The translations under genes and the position numbers were made by a program. A stretch of 64,000 bases of DNA. Origin: Vigna angularis (lineage: Eukaryota > Streptophyta > Magnoliopsida > Fabales > Fabaceae). The notes below the pieces were generated by a model, which made no database searches, was not told the origin of the DNA, and saw nothing but the letters and a program-made list of their open reading frames with translations. Position 1 is the stretch's first letter; each line of letters opens with the position of its first letter. Shown one piece after another: positions 33,758 to 46,828 of this stretch. The DNA is taken from the NCBI RefSeq assembly GCF_016808095.1, contig NC_068973.1:13884501-13948500 (forward strand). Direction: 5' to 3'.

Positions 33758-36312
33758 GTACGACCACGTGGCGGCAGGAGAGCGCGCCACCTCAACAGTC
33801 TGCATGGCCGACAACAGTGCCCGACAGCCACTGACGGACGCCAGCCGCCACACGTCCGGGTGAGTCAGCAGCGTCAGTGGAGCGCTGACTGAGCGAGCGT
33901 TCGGCGTGGTGGATTACACGTGGCGAGCGCAGAGTGGACGTCCGGTAGTGGGGAACAGTGGGTCGGCCAACAGAACGAGCGTCGGCGATAGTGGAAGACG
34001 CGTGGCAACAGTACAGTGGTCGACCGTCCAGAGTGGGTTGGTGTAGTGCGTCCGGCCGAGCGCGCACTGGTATAGTGGAGACGTGCGTTCGGCTGGGTGG
34101 AGCACGCACCTCTTAATTTAATTCTGATAGATCTCTCTCTTCACCCTCTTTCCTTCAGTTTCTCAGACTCTATTCTCTCCTCCTTCTCTCTTCACTCTCT
34201 GCACCCTTCTCTCTCTAAGAAACCACCACTGCACCTCCTCCGTTCTACACTCCGGCAAAATTGAAGGACGCTCGGCGTAGGAGTTCCAGAGAGAATGTTC
34301 GGCTGGTGAAGCTGGTAGGTTCTTTCCTTCCTCTCTGACGTTCGTCCTTCATGCATGAAATCTATGTTTGAATTGTACGTTCGTTATTCTCTTAGAGTAG
34401 CGTGGTTCTGACTTTTGGTGTTGGGGTCGTTTGCTCGCACAGTGGATTAACGAGCGTTGGCAAGTAGGATTTGTGTGGAGAAACGTTTGCGTGCGTTAGT
34501 GAACGTTCGTCATTTCCGGGTAAGGGAAGCTTAATTAATTTAACTTGATTTGATGTTGTATGTCTGAACGTCCGTAAATTCCCTGTATGATGTTGATGTA
34601 TCATGAGTTACGTGAATGATTTCATGAACGTTCGTTAATTACTGTATGAATATAATGCATGATGTTACTGTGATTTTATTGTATGAACGTTCGTTATTTG
34701 GTTGGGTATAATGCATGATTTTTGATATGACTGAAGTACATGAACGTTCGTTATTTTGGATGAAGTGAGATATATGAACTTACATGAGATTGGTCTGTAC
34801 GGAATATGGAAGTTGATATTAATATGAACGTATGAAATTATGAAAATATTTCCCCTTTGATAGTATGCGTTCGTTACCGGAATGGTCTTTGACCGTTCGG
34901 TTTCCTTACTTAAAATGGTCGTAATGGGATTCGTTCACTTGAATGGAACCTTGTTGAGGACGAGCGTCCTCATGTTGTTAAGCTCGTTTGAGCGTTCGGT
35001 CAACTATTGCGGTGTTCGGTTTTCCTTAGTTTAGGACGAGCGTCCTCATATCTAAAATTATGCTCGAGCGTTCGTCCAAATAGTACTCGGCCTCGAGCGT
35101 TCGCCCAAATAGTGCTCGGTCTCCAACTGAGCGTTCGTCCCGGTTTTGAATTGAACGTTCGTCCAAATAGTGCTCGGTTTTGAAAGAGCGTTCGTCCAAA
35201 TAGTGCTCGGCTTTGAGAAGAGCGTTCGTCCAAATAGTACTCGGTTTTGAACTGAGCGTTCGTCCTAAATGGGGCTCGGTCTTATACTGAGCGCTCGCTC
35301 AAATTGAGCCTCAGCCTTATGCTGAGCGTTCGTCCTAAAATGACACTAGTTATTGTTTTGAGCGCTCGTTCTCATTTTCCACAAAATAGCGTTCGTTATT
35401 TGATACGAACGAGTGTCTTTTGGTCTCGCTCTTAACGTTCGTTCTTTGATCCGAACGAGCGTCTTCTTGTCTCGCAAAACAGCGTTCGTTCTCTTTTCCC
35501 AGCGTTCGTCCTCGGTCTTTGGGGAAAAAAACGTTCGGCTTTTGGTGATTTTGTTATGAATGATGAAAATGATTATGGATTGATGAATAATGAATGATGA
35601 ACAGTATTTGCGATGATATGAAAGTTATGAATATTGAACGAGCGTTCCAGGCAGGAACGACTCATGGTTGAATGTTGAAAGTTGTAAAGTATGACTGTGG
35701 ATAGTTAATGCTGGCTGTTCATCCTGATGTTCCGTGAGTGCTCGTTCTCAAGTAGAGGACGCACGTCATGCGTGGGAACGGCAGGAGGTCCTTAGTCCAT
35801 AAGTTAACATGGGCGACGTAAGAACGGACTAACCTCGGGTGGCAGCTGATGAGGATGCCAGTTACCACACCACCCGGGTGCGTGAACGCCTGTAACTACG
35901 CAGATTTCATACAGTCCGGACAGTCAGTCGTGTCGAGTTTTAATTTGTACATGCGTTAAATTATGTGATGTATGATGAATGCGTATGTTGATATGTATGT
36001 GTGAAATGAACTGTTTGCTAGAAATTATATGTTGATGCATGAGTTAAATTACGTAAGCTTACCCTTTCGTTTTCCTTGTGTTGTCTGTCCTTGTACGTTC
36101 GTCTTGTCATTGCAATGATCATCCGTGTGGATGTGAGCAGAGGGAGATGAGCGTTTGGAAGAAGCTTTGAATGAAGGAAACCTGGTTGATGTTGAAGTGA
36201 AGATCGAGCAGTGAGACCGCTCGGCCATTGTTGTAATTAGGGGAACTGAGTGGTCATTCGACCATCTCTTGTTTTCTTTTAAGTCAATTCGACCATTCGG
36301 TAATTATCCTGT
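33710..36312 (+). mobile_element. 3' LTR of the truncated chromovirus, cut short at its far end
   Basis: Starts TGTGAGGACT followed by a run of about 36 A. It is collinear with the reverse complement of the LTR at 36495-39041. It stops at 'attatcctgtg' and lacks the last ~230 bp of a full LTR, where it meets the opposite-facing LTR. It contains a GAACGAACGCT-rich array at about 34.9-35.5 kb. Confidence 0.9.
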
Positions 36313-36313
36313 G

Positions 36314-38988
36314 TAATAATATTTCAATACAGTTTTCCAACTAAAAACAAAATAAAACCCGAACGAACGCTCAAGGACGAACGTCCTTGAGTACAAATCC
36401 AACATAACGGACGAATGTGCAAAGGTCGTACGCCACCCATAAGAGTTTTACAAATTAAAGCCAAACTTACAAGAAACCTGACCGAACGGTTTACATAGGA
36501 TAATCACCGAATGGTCGAATTGACTTAAAAGAAAACAAGAGATGGTCGAATGACCACTCAGTTCCACTAATTACAACATTGGCCGAGCGGTCTCACTGCT
36601 CGATCTTCACTTCAACATCAACCAGGTTTTCTTCATTCAAAGCTTCTTCCAAACGCTCATCTCCCTCTGCTCACATCCACACGGATGATCATTGCAATGA
36701 CAAGACGAACGTACAAGGACAGACAACACAAGGAAAACGAAAGGGTAAGCTTACGTAATTTAACTCATGCATCAACATATAATTTCTAGCAAACAGTTCA
36801 TTTCACACATACATATCAACATACGCATTCATCATACATCACATAATTTAACGCATGTACAAATTAAAACTCGACACGACTGACTGTCCGGACTGTATGA
36901 AATCTGCGTAGTTACAGGCGTTCACGCACCCGGGTGGTGTGGTAACTGGCATCCTCATCAGCTGCCACCCGAGGTTAGTCCGTTCTTACGTCGCCCATGT
37001 TAACTTATGGACTAAGGACCTCCTGCCGTTCCCACGCATGACGTGCGTCCTCTACTTGAGAACGAGCACTCACGGAACATCAGGATGAACAGCCAGCATT
37101 AACTATCCACAGTCATACTTTACAACTTTCAACATTCAACCATGAGTCGTTCCTGCCTGGAACGCTCGTTCAATATTCATAACTTTCATATCATCGCAAA
37201 TACTGTTCATCATTCATTATTCATCAATCCATAATCATTTTCATCATTCATAACAAAATCACCAAAAGCCGAACGTTTTTGTCCCCAAAGACCGAGGACG
37301 AACGCTGGGAAAAGAGAACGAACGCTGTTTTGCGAGACAAGAAGACGCTCGTTCGGATCAAAGAACGAACGTTAAGAGCGAGACCAAAAGACACTCGTTC
37401 GTATCAAATAACGAACGCTATTTTGTGGAAAATGAGAACGAGCGCTCAAAACAATAACTAGTGTCATTTTAGGACGAACGCTCAGCATAAGGCTGAGGCT
37501 CAATTTGAGCGAGCGCTCAGTATAAGACCGAGCCCCATTTAGGACGAACGCTCAGTTCAAAACCGAGTACTATTTGGACGAACGCTCTTCTCAAAGCCGA
37601 GCACTATTTGGACGAACGCTCTTTCAAAACCGAGCACTATTTGGGCGAACGCTCGAGGCCGAGTACTATTTGGACGAACGCTCGAGCATAATTTTAGATA
37701 TGAGGACGCTCGTCCTAAACTAAGGAAAACCGAACACCGCAATAGTTGACCGAACGCTCAAACGAGCTTAACAACATGAGGACGCTCGTCCTCAACAAGG
37801 TTCCATTCAAGTGAACGAATCCCATTACGACCATTTTAAGTAAGGAAACCGAACGGTCAAAGACCATTCCGGTAACGAACGCATACTATCAAAGGGGAAA
37901 TATTTTCATAATTTCATACGTTCATATTAATATCAACTTCCATATTCCGTACAGACCAATCTCATGTAAGTTCATATATCTCACTTCATCCAAAATAACG
38001 AACGTTCATGTACTTCAGTCATATCAAAAATCATGCATTATACCCAACCAAATAACGAACGTTCATACAATAAAATCACAGTAACATCATGCATTATATT
38101 CATACAGTAATTAACGAACGTTCATGAAATCATTCACGTAACTCATGATACATCAACATCATACAGGGAATTTACGGACGTTCAGACATACAACATCAAA
38201 TCAAGTTAAATTAATTAAGCTTCCCTTACCCGGAAATGACGAACGTTCACTAACGCACGCAAACGTTTCTCCACACAAATCCTACTTGCCAACGCTCGTT
38301 AATCCACTGTGCGAGCAAACGACCCCAACACCAAAAGTCAGAACCACACTACTCTAAGAGAATAACGAACGTACAATTCAAACATAGATTTCATGCATGA
38401 AGGACGAACGTCAGAGAGGAAGGAAAGAACCTACCAGCTTCACCAGCCGAACGTTCTCTCTGGAACTCCTACGCCGAGCGTCCTTCAATTTTGCCGGAGT
38501 GTAGAACGGAGGAGGTGCAGTGGTGGTTTCTTAGAGAGAGAAGGGTGCAGAGAGTGAAGAGAGAAGGAGGAGAGAATAGAGTCTGAGAAACTGAAGGAAA
38601 GAGGGTGAAGAGAGAGATCTATCAGAATTAAATTAAGAGGTGCGTGCTCCACCCAGCCGAACGCACGTCTCCACTATACCAGTGCGCGCTCGGCCGGACG
38701 CACTACACCAACCCACTCTGGACGGTCGACCACTGTACTGTTGCCACGCGTCTTCCACTATCGCCGACGCTCGTTCTGTTGGCCGACCCACTGTTCCCCA
38801 CTACCGGACGTCCACTCTGCGCTCGCCACGTGTAATCCACCACGCCGAACGCTCGCTCAGTCAGCGCTCCACTGACGCTGCTGACTCACCCGGACGTGTG
38901 GCGGCTGGCGTCCGTCAGTGGCTGTCGGGCACTGTTGTCGGCCATGCAGACTGTTGAGGTGGCGCGCTCTCCTGCCGCCACGTGGTCG

Positions 38989-39033
<45 letters not shown>

Positions 39034-39041
39034 TCCTCACA
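36314..39041 (-). mobile_element. 3' LTR of the complete chromovirus
   Basis: Begins (minus strand) TGTGAGGACT at 39041, next to a PPT at 39042-39050. It lacks the terminal 51 bp compared with the 5' LTR (43789-43839) because the palindrome junction replaces them. It also lacks 58 bp at about 37644 relative to the 5' LTR (45171-45228), lost between two copies of 'gagcactatttgg'. Otherwise it differs from the 5' LTR by only occasional bases. Confidence 0.9.
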
Positions 39042-40320
39042 TTCCCCCCAACTACAAAAATTTTCGTCCTCGAAAATTAGGACGGAGTCTCGAACAGATG
39101 GGGATATAAATCTTTCATAGCATCTTCCACTTCCCAAGTAGAGTCGCCCGTCTTCTCGTCCCAGACGACTTTTACCAATCTGACTGCTTTCCTCTTGTAG
39201 TACTTGGTGTTGCTATCTTCAATGCGTACCGGCTGCATTTCCAACGTACGATCTTGACGAAGACGAATATTCTCCAACTCCAATACATGAGAAGGATCGG
39301 ATACGTACTTACGAAGTTGAGAAACGTGAAAGACTGGGTGCAAGTTTGATAACTGAGGCGGCAAAGACAACTCGTATGCAACTGGTCCAATCTTCCTTAA
39401 GATTTGATAAGGTCCGATGAATTTGGGAGACAACTTCTTTGGTCGGATAGCTCTCCCTACACCAGTGGTCGGGTGTAGTCTAAGGAAGACATGATCTCCT
39501 GCATCGAACTCCAAGGGTCTTCTCCTCTTGTCGGCATAAGATTTCTGTCGACTCCTGGACGTTTTTAACCTCTCTTGAATCAGCTTCACCTTCTCAGTCG
39601 TCTGCTGAATGAGTTCTGGTCCTGTTAACACCTTTTCCCCTTCCTGAAACCAACACAAAGGCGTTCGGCATTTCCTTCCATATAGAGCTTCAAAAGGAGC
39701 CATTCCTATACTGGCTTGAAAACTGTTGTTGTATGTGAACTCCACTAAAGGCAAGACTTCATCCCAGACGCCCATGTGATCTAGGACACACGCCCTCAAT
39801 AAGTCTTCAAGCGTCTGAATGGTTCTCTCGGACTGACCGTCTGTCTGAGGATGATAGGCCGAACTCATTTGAAGTTTACTACCGAGCTCACTTTGTAATG
39901 ATCGCCAGAACCGAGAAGTAAACCTCGTGTCTCGGTCTGAAACAATGCTGGATGGAACTCCATGCAGGCGAACAATTTCTTGGATATAAAGCTTAGCCAG
40001 GTTCGTCATTGACATCTTTAGATTGACTGCTAGGAAATGAGCACTCTTCGTCAGTCGATCCACAATTACCCATACTGAATCATGATTTCTGACCGTTCGA
40101 GGTAAGTGAGTCACGAAGTCCATCGCAATGCTGTCCCACTTCCATTCTGGAATCTCTAACTGCTGAAGTAGACCGCCAGGTCTCTGATGTTCAGCTTTGG
40201 CTCGTTGGCACGTTAAGCAAGATGCCACAAAACGTGCAACATCACTCTTCATTCCTGGCCACCAGAATGAGTTCCTGAGGTCTTGATACATCTTAGTCAT
40301 ACCAGGGTGTATGCTAAGAC
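36495..40320 (-). repeat. Right arm of the inner inverted repeat (mate 32431-36312)
   Basis: See the mate. This arm is part of the complete element, so the sequence beyond 40320 continues as gag-pol, whereas the left arm ends. Confidence 0.95.
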
Positions 40321-43300
40321 GACTGTGATGTCCTTCCTCAAGAATGATTCTTTTCAACTCGCCATCATTCGGAACGCACGTTCTATCCATGTAGCGTAGA
40401 AGACCATCAGTTCCAGTGTTAAACTCCTTGGCCTGATCTGCACCGAGTGAGTTCAATATCTTCACCAACTCTTCATCTTCTCGCTGCTTCTTTCTGATCC
40501 GGTCGTATACATCACTGGAGATTCTAAGAGTACAACATTTGATAACATTCGGTTCCAAGTCAAACTGTAACCTTAGATCTCTAAAACTTTCTACCAAACT
40601 CAACTCCCGGACCATCATAGAGGAGACGTGAACCACCTTTCTGCTTAAGGCATCTGCTACCACATTTGCTTTTCCCGGATGGTAGAGTAGTTCAAAGTCG
40701 TAATCCTTCAAGAACTCTAGCCAACGTCTCTGTCTCATATTCAGTTCCTTCTGATCAAACAGATACTTGAGACTCTTGTGATCACTGAACACTTGGAATG
40801 TCGATCCATACAAGTAGTGTCTCCAGATTTTCAAAGCAAAGACGACTGCTGCTAATTCCAGGTCGTGAGTTGGGTAGTTCTTCTCATGGACCTTCAGTTG
40901 TCGAGATGCATACGCGACCACCCTTTTTTCTTGCATAAGTACACAGCCCAAACCCTGATGAGACGCGTCACAATATACCACGAAGGGTTTAGCCGTGTCA
41001 GGTATGACTAATACTGGGGCGCTTGTTAACTTATTCTTCAATTCCTGGAAACTTCCCTCACACCGATCGGTCCAAGCGAACGGTTGATCCTTTCTGGTCA
41101 GCTGAGTAAGCGGAGCCACTATCTTGGAAAACCCTTCAATGAACCGTCTATAGTAGCCCGCGAGTCCCACAAAACTGCGAACTTCAGTTACCGAACGTGG
41201 ACTCTCCCATTCCAACACTGCTCGTACTTTAGCCGGATCCACTGAGATTCCTCCAGCTGAAACCACGTGTCCCAAGAATGGCACTTCCTTCATCCAAAAT
41301 TCACATTTAGAGAACTTGGCGTACAACTCCTTTTCTCTTAGTACGCCCAGAACAACCCTCAAGTGATCTTCATGCTCTTCATAGCTCTTGGAGTAGACAA
41401 GAATATCATCAATGAATACAACCACAAACTTGTCAAGATACGGCCTGAAGATACGGTTCATGTAGTCCATGAATATTGCTGGGGCGTTTGTCACACCGAA
41501 TGGCATCACTACATACTCGTAGTGTCCATAACGAGATCGGAAGGCTGTCTTCTGGATGTCTTCTTCCTTCACCCGAATCTGATGGTATCCCGACCGTAAA
41601 TCAATCTTTGAAAATATGGTCGCGCCATGTAATTGATCCAGCAGGTCGTCAATCCGAGGCAAAGGATACTTGTTCTTGACAGTCAGCTTGTTTAACTGCC
41701 TGTAATCAATACAGAGACGAGAACTGCCATCCTTCTTCTTCACTAAGAGTACTGGCGCTCCCCAAGGTGATGCGCTTGGTCTGATAAACTGCTTATCCAT
41801 TAACTCTTCTATCTGTTCCTTGAGTTCAGCTAACTCTGCTGGCGACATCCGATATGGTGCAATAGAGATAGGTCCGGCATTCGACACTAGGTCGATAGTA
41901 AATTCTACCTCGCGTGGAGGAGGTAATCCAGGCACTTCATCAGGAAACACATCGGGGAATTCATCCACAACTGATTGTTCTCCACTTGACTTACTGGGCG
42001 ATCGCTCATGATTCAAACCTTCAAGTCGTTCGTCTGAATGCGTCATGATCAGAAAACAACTAGCACCATCCACGATGTCTTCCTTTAGCTGACCGAGCGT
42101 CACCGATAGCTCTACTTCATACTCGTCCGGAAATACCAATTCCTTTGCACCACAGTCAATAAGAATGCGATTGGCAGCCAACCAATCCATTCCTAGGATC
42201 ACTTCTAAATCCTTTAGGGGTAGGCAGATGAGGTTTACCTTATAGTTACGTCCTTCAACCTCTATAGGACATTTAACACATACAGTAGACGTCCTAACCT
42301 CACCCGCTGCTGGGGTTGATACTACCAAGTCGAACTGCATCTCGCGTTCGGCTAATCCCAATTTCTCAACACACGCCTTCGAAATGAAGGAGTGTGTTGC
42401 CCCCGAATCATACAACACACAAACAGGCATTCCATGTAATGAGCAAGTACCAGTGACGAGCGTACCTGAACTGGCAGCTTCCGTGGCCGTGATCGCATAA
42501 ACTCTACCAACAGCCTGTGCTCGTCCACCCCTTCCCTGTTGCATTCTTCCAGCATTTGGCGGCCTCATTGGCGCTCGTCCGCCCATATTACAGTCGCGCT
42601 CTGTGTGACCATTCCTTCCACAACGAGTGCAGGACTTTGCTCCCAATAACTGAGGGCATGAAGACCGGTAATGTGGTCCTCCACATTGGAAACACTTGAC
42701 TGATCCGTGCTGTCCAGATTGTCCGGCAACAACCATAGCCTGAGAATTAGATGGTTGTGCTGGACGAGTATACGGCAACCTGTCCCGATTCATATTCGGC
42801 CTGGACATGATCGGCCCTCTAGTTGGTTGTTGCTGCTTCTTCTGACGTTCTGCTTCAGCCATATTTTTCTCCAGCACTTTTGCTCGCTCAATCATAACAG
42901 GAAAGGACTTAATGCAGAGGCTGGATATCAATACCTTAAGATCACTTCTCAGTCCATTTTCAAACTTCCTGCACTGCCACACCTCACTGGTGGCAAGGGT
43001 ATTAAAGCGAACCAGATGTTTGAACTTGTTGGTGTACTCTGAAACAGACATATTACCTTGTACCAACTGGAGAAATTCCACCTCTTTGCCGAATCGAACA
43101 CTATCCGGGAAATACTCCTCATAAAACTTTTCCTTGAAGACTTTCCAGGAAATAGGGCTGTGAGATTCTGCTAGTATCATCTTCGCAGTCGACCACCAAT
43201 GACTGGCCTCTCCAGTCAACAGATACTCGGTGAATGCCAGTCTCCGATCATTAGGACATTCCTTGGCATCGTAAATCTGTTCCATGTCCCTTATCCACTG

Positions 43301-43633
43301 ATCAGCTCCGTCGGGAAGGCATTTCCCATCAAATTTTGCAGGACGATGCTGTAAAAAGTTCTCCAAACTCCACTCAGTCTGATGAGTAGTGTTTGAAGCA
43401 GATGCTCCCGGTGTACCCCTGGTAGCTGCAAGAATCTCCATAAGCTGTCTCTGAGTCACTTCAGAACTTGCGCGAGCAGCCTCCAAACTCTGTAAGGCAG
43501 CCGCATTTTGCTGCGTCAAAACAACGTTCTGCTCTTGTAACCTTTCAATTACTGATTCCAACAATCTGGTGTTGTTGGGCACATCATGCTCATTAGTCTG
43601 CGGTGGAGGAGGAGGAGGAAGTCTAGGTGCCAT
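39077..43633 (-). CDS. Ty3/gypsy chromovirus gag-pol polyprotein
   Basis: A single uninterrupted 1518-codon frame. Order: gag with a proline-rich N-terminus and 'RPAKFDGK...[13 protein letters not shown]' capsid region; two zinc knuckles near residues 320-355 (CX2CX3HX4C then CX2CX4HX4C); protease with 'YDSGATHSF' near 410; RT about 600-780 with 'FIDDILVYS'; RNase H about 870-1000; integrase about 1100-1400 with an HHCC zinc finger ('CLTCQRAK') and DDE motifs; and a chromodomain-like C-terminus. This order (RT-RH-INT) and the chromodomain place it among plant chromoviruses, close to Tekay/Del by tail sequence and tRNA-iMet primer site. All catalytic motifs appear intact. The ATG at 43631-43633 lies about 140 bp after the PBS. 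Confidence 0.95.
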   Translation of the reverse strand: MAPRLPPPPPPQTNEHDVPNNTRLLESVIERLQEQNVVLTQQNAAALQSLEAARASSEVTQRQLMEILAATRGTPGASASNTTHQTEWSLENFLQHRPAKFDGKCLPDGADQWIRDMEQIYDAKECPNDRRLAFTEYLLTGEASHWWSTAKMILAESHSPISWKVFKEKFYEEYFPDSVRFGKEVEFLQLVQGNMSVSEYTNKFKHLVRFNTLATSEVWQCRKFENGLRSDLKVLISSLCIKSFPVMIERAKVLEKNMAEAERQKKQQQPTRGPIMSRPNMNRDRLPYTRPAQPSNSQAMVVAGQSGQHGSVKCFQCGGPHYRSSCPQLLGAKSCTRCGRNGHTERDCNMGGRAPMRPPNAGRMQQGRGGRAQAVGRVYAITATEAASSGTLVTGTCSLHGMPVCVLYDSGATHSFISKACVEKLGLAEREMQFDLVVSTPAAGEVRTSTVCVKCPIEVEGRNYKVNLICLPLKDLEVILGMDWLAANRILIDCGAKELVFPDEYEVELSVTLGQLKEDIVDGASCFLIMTHSDERLEGLNHERSPSKSSGEQSVVDEFPDVFPDEVPGLPPPREVEFTIDLVSNAGPISIAPYRMSPAELAELKEQIEELMDKQFIRPSASPWGAPVLLVKKKDGSSRLCIDYRQLNKLTVKNKYPLPRIDDLLDQLHGATIFSKIDLRSGYHQIRVKEEDIQKTAFRSRYGHYEYVVMPFGVTNAPAIFMDYMNRIFRPYLDKFVVVFIDDILVYSKSYEEHEDHLRVVLGVLREKELYAKFSKCEFWMKEVPFLGHVVSAGGISVDPAKVRAVLEWESPRSVTEVRSFVGLAGYYRRFIEGFSKIVAPLTQLTRKDQPFAWTDRCEGSFQELKNKLTSAPVLVIPDTAKPFVVYCDASHQGLGCVLMQEKRVVAYASRQLKVHEKNYPTHDLELAAVVFALKIWRHYLYGSTFQVFSDHKSLKYLFDQKELNMRQRRWLEFLKDYDFELLYHPGKANVVADALSRKVVHVSSMMVRELSLVESFRDLRLQFDLEPNVIKCCTLRISSDVYDRIRKKQREDEELVKILNSLGADQAKEFNTGTDGLLRYMDRTCVPNDGELKRIILEEGHHSRLSIHPGMTKMYQDLRNSFWWPGMKSDVARFVASCLTCQRAKAEHQRPGGLLQQLEIPEWKWDSIAMDFVTHLPRTVRNHDSVWVIVDRLTKSAHFLAVNLKMSMTNLAKLYIQEIVRLHGVPSSIVSDRDTRFTSRFWRSLQSELGSKLQMSSAYHPQTDGQSERTIQTLEDLLRACVLDHMGVWDEVLPLVEFTYNNSFQASIGMAPFEALYGRKCRTPLCWFQEGEKVLTGPELIQQTTEKVKLIQERLKTSRSRQKSYADKRRRPLEFDAGDHVFLRLHPTTGVGRAIRPKKLSPKFIGPYQILRKIGPVAYELSLPPQLSNLHPVFHVSQLRKYVSDPSHVLELENIRLRQDRTLEMQPVRIEDSNTKYYKRKAVRLVKVVWDEKTGDSTWEVEDAMKDLYPHLFETPS

Positions 43634-43770
43634 TGGTTCTCTGAGAAACAGAGAAAAGAAACGAACGTTAGTCCTGTTGAAAGAGTCGAAAATAACTCAT
43701 TGAACGCAATTTAAGCACACAGCAAAAACACAGTGTACTCATAACCTACAGTGTCCTTAAGAGGACAAAA

Positions 43771-43784
43771 CTGCTCTGATACCA
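43771..43784 (-). other. Primer binding site (tRNA-iMet)
   Basis: The minus strand reads TGGTATCAGAGCAG, complementary to the 3' end of initiator methionine tRNA. It begins 4 bases inside the 5' LTR edge. Confidence 0.95.
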
Positions 43785-43788
43785 CTAA

Positions 43789-46575
43789 TGTGACATCCCA
43801 AAAATACAGCATAACACCATAAAATCAGAAAATCACATTTAATAATATTTCAATACAGTTTTCCAACTAAAAACAAAATAAAACCCGAACGAACGCTCAA
43901 GGACGAACGTCCTTGAGTACAAATCCAACATAACGGACGAATGTGCAAAGGTCGTACGCCACCCATAAGAGTTTTACAAATTAAAGCCAAACTTACAAGA
44001 AACCTGACCGAACGGTTTACATAGGATAATCACCGAATGGTCGAATTGACTTAAAAGAAAACAAGAGATGGTCGAATGACCACTCAGTTCCACTAATTAC
44101 AACATTGGCCGAGCGGTCTCACTGCTCGATCTTCACTTCAACATCAACCAGGTTTTCTTCATTCAAAGCTTCTTCCAAACGCTCATCTCCCTCTGCTCAC
44201 ATCCACACGGATGATCATTGCAATGACAAGACGAACGTACAAGGACAGACAACACAAGGAAAACGAAAGGGTAAGCTTACGTAATTTAACTCATGCATCA
44301 ACATATAATTTCTAGCAAACAGTTCATTTCACACATACATATCAACATACGCATTCATCATACATCACATAATTTAACGCATGTACAAATTAAAACTCGA
44401 CACGACTGACTGTCCGGACTGTATGAAATCTGCGTAGTTACAGGCATTCACGCACCCGGGTGGTGTGGTAACTGGCATCCTCATCAGCTGCCACCCGAGG
44501 TTAGTCCGTTCTTACGTCGCCCATGTTAACTTATGGACTAAGGACCTCCTGCCGTTCCCACGCATGACGTGCGTCCTCTACTTGAGAACGAGCACTCACG
44601 GAACATCAGGATGAACAGCCAGCATTAACTATCCACAGTCATACTTTACAACTTTCAACATTCAACCATGAGTCGTTCCTGCCTGGAACGCTCGTTCAAT
44701 ATTCATAACTTTCATATCATCGCAAATACTGTTCATCATTCATTATTCATCAATCCATAATCATTTTCATCATTCATAACAAAATCACCAAAAGCCGAAC
44801 GTTTTTGTCCCCAAAGACCGAGGACGAACGCTGGGAAAAGAGAACGAACGCTGTTTTGCGAGACAAGAAGACGCTCGTTCGGATCAAAGAACGAACGTTA
44901 AGAGCGAGACCAAAAGACACTCGTTCGTATCAAATAACGAACGCTATTTTGTGGAAAATGAGAACGAGCGCTCAAAACAATAACTAGTGTCATTTTAGGA
45001 CGAACGCTCAGCATAAGGCTGAGGCTCAATTTGAGCGAGCGCTCAGTATAAGACCGAGCCCCATTTAGGACGAACGCTCAGTTCAAAACCGAGTACTATT
45101 TGGACGAACGCTCTTCTCAAAGCCGAGCACTATTTGGACGAACGCTCTTTCAAAACCGAGCACTATTTGGACGAACGTTCAATTCAAAACCGGGACGAAC
45201 GCTCAGTTGGAGACCGAGCACTATTTGGGCGAACGCTCGAGGCCGAGTACTATTTGGACGAACGCTCGAGCATAATTTTAGATATGAGGACGCTCGTCCT
45301 AAACTAAGGAAAACCGAACACCGCAATAGTTGACCGAACGCTCAAACGAGCTTAACAACATGAGGACGCTCGTCCTCAACAAGGTTCCATTCAAGTGAAC
45401 GAATCCCATTACGACCATTTTAAGTAAGGAAACCGAACGGTCAAAGACCATTCCGGTAACGAACGCATACTATCAAAGGGGAAATATTTTCATAATTTCA
45501 TACGTTCATATTAATATCAACTTCCATATTCCGTACAGACCAATCTCATGTAAGTTCATATATCTCACTTCATCCAAAATAACGAACGTTCATGTACTTC
45601 AGTCATATCAAAAATCATGCATTATACCCAACCAAATAACGAACGTTCATACAATAAAATCACAGTAACATCATGCATTATATTCATACAGTAATTAACG
45701 AACGTTCATGAAATCATTCACGTAACTCATGATACATCAACATCATACAGGGAATTTACGGACGTTCAGACATACAACATCAAATCAAGTTAAATTAATT
45801 AAGCTTCCCTTACCCGGAAATGACGAACGTTCACTAACGCACGCAAACGTTTCTCCACACAAATCCTACTTGCCAACGCTCGTTAATCCACTGTGCGAGC
45901 AAACGACCCCAACACCAAAAGTCAGAACCACGCTACTCTAAGAGAATAACGAACGTACAATTCAAACATAGATTTCATGCATGAAGGACGAACGTCAGAG
46001 AGGAAGGAAAGAACCTACCAGCTTCACCAGCCGAACGTTCTCTCTGGAACTCCTACGCCGAGCGTCCTTCAATTTTGCCGGAGTGTAGAACGGAGGAGGT
46101 GCAGTGGTGGTTTCTTAGAGAGAGAAGGGTGCAGAGAGTGAAGAGAGAAGGAGGAGAGAATAGAGTCTGAGAAACTGAAGGAAAGAGGGTGAAGAGAGAG
46201 ATCTATCAGAATTAAATTAAGAGGTGCGTGCTCCACCCAGCCGAACGCACGTCTCCACTATACCAGTGCGCGCTCGGCCGGACGCACTACACCAACCCAC
46301 TCTGGACGGTCGACCACTGTACTGTTGCCACGCGTCTTCCACTATCGCCGACGCTCGTTCTGTTGGCCGACCCACTGTTCCCCACTACCGGACGTCCACT
46401 CTGCGCTCGCCACGTGTAATCCACCACGCCGAACGCTCGCTCAGTCAGCGCTCCACTGACGCTGCTGACTCACCCGGACGTGTGGCGGCTGGCGTCCGTC
46501 AGTGGCTGTCGGGCACTGTTGTCGGCCATGCAGACTGTTGAGGTGGCGCGCTCTCCTGCCGCCACGTGGTCGTAC

Positions 46576-46613
<38 letters not shown>

Positions 46614-46623
46614 AGTCCTCACA
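43789..46623 (-). mobile_element. 5' LTR of the complete chromovirus
   Basis: 2,835 bp, TGTGAGGACT at 46623 to GGGATGTCACA at 43789. It starts with a poly-A run (T on the plus strand, 46577-46612). It contains dense GAACGAACGCT motifs (44780-45460). Internal open frames repeat in every LTR copy and have no family resemblance. Confidence 0.95.
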
Positions 46624-46828
46624 GTAAGATTGTTCTATCTGTTAAGATTTGATTTAAAACTTAATAATAGCGTCTTATCTTCTTCTTTTTTTCTGTACTG
46701 TGTATCGTGAACCAAGGGATAGTTGCAACTGGTTTTGGATGCATTGGAAATTCGAAGCCAAAGCAGTCCACGCCTCAAATAAGGAATCTTCTCGCGAGGT
46801 GACCAAAAAAAGGTTTATTTTATCTGAA
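46624..46828 (+). repeat. 205-bp exact direct repeat of 29226-29430
   Basis: Host flank immediately outside the complete element's 5' LTR; the first five bases are the presumed target duplication. It continues to about 47030 with AT-rich sequence that is absent on the left, where a gypsy fragment interrupts it. Confidence 0.95.

Larger units (their letters stand above)
32431..36312 (+). repeat. Left arm of the inner inverted repeat (mate 36495-40320)
   Basis: About 3.9 kb nearly identical to the reverse complement of 36495-40320. Paired positions sum to 72,751 in pol and 72,749 in the outer LTR. They sum to 72,807 in the inner LTR because the mate lacks 58 bp. The unpaired spacer is 36313-36494 (about 182 bp). 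Confidence 0.95.
36314..46623 (-). mobile_element. Nearly complete Ty3/gypsy chromovirus (10.3 kb)
   Basis: Two LTRs of about 2.7-2.8 kb flank a PBS, gag-pol and PPT. The outer 5' edge at 46623 abuts GTAAG, the probable 5-bp target duplication. The matching duplication at the other end cannot be found because the 3' LTR end was lost in the palindrome junction at 36313. The intact reading frame and few LTR differences indicate recent insertion. Confidence 0.9.

Noticed and set aside
33792..34109. 105-codon frame repeated at 38640 and 46224
   Set aside because: It falls in GC-rich LTR sequence, is copied only because the LTR is copied, has no recognisable domain and is not linked to a promoter.
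40700..42700. Plus-strand open frames across the gag-pol region
   Set aside because: Antisense shadows of the 1518-codon polyprotein.
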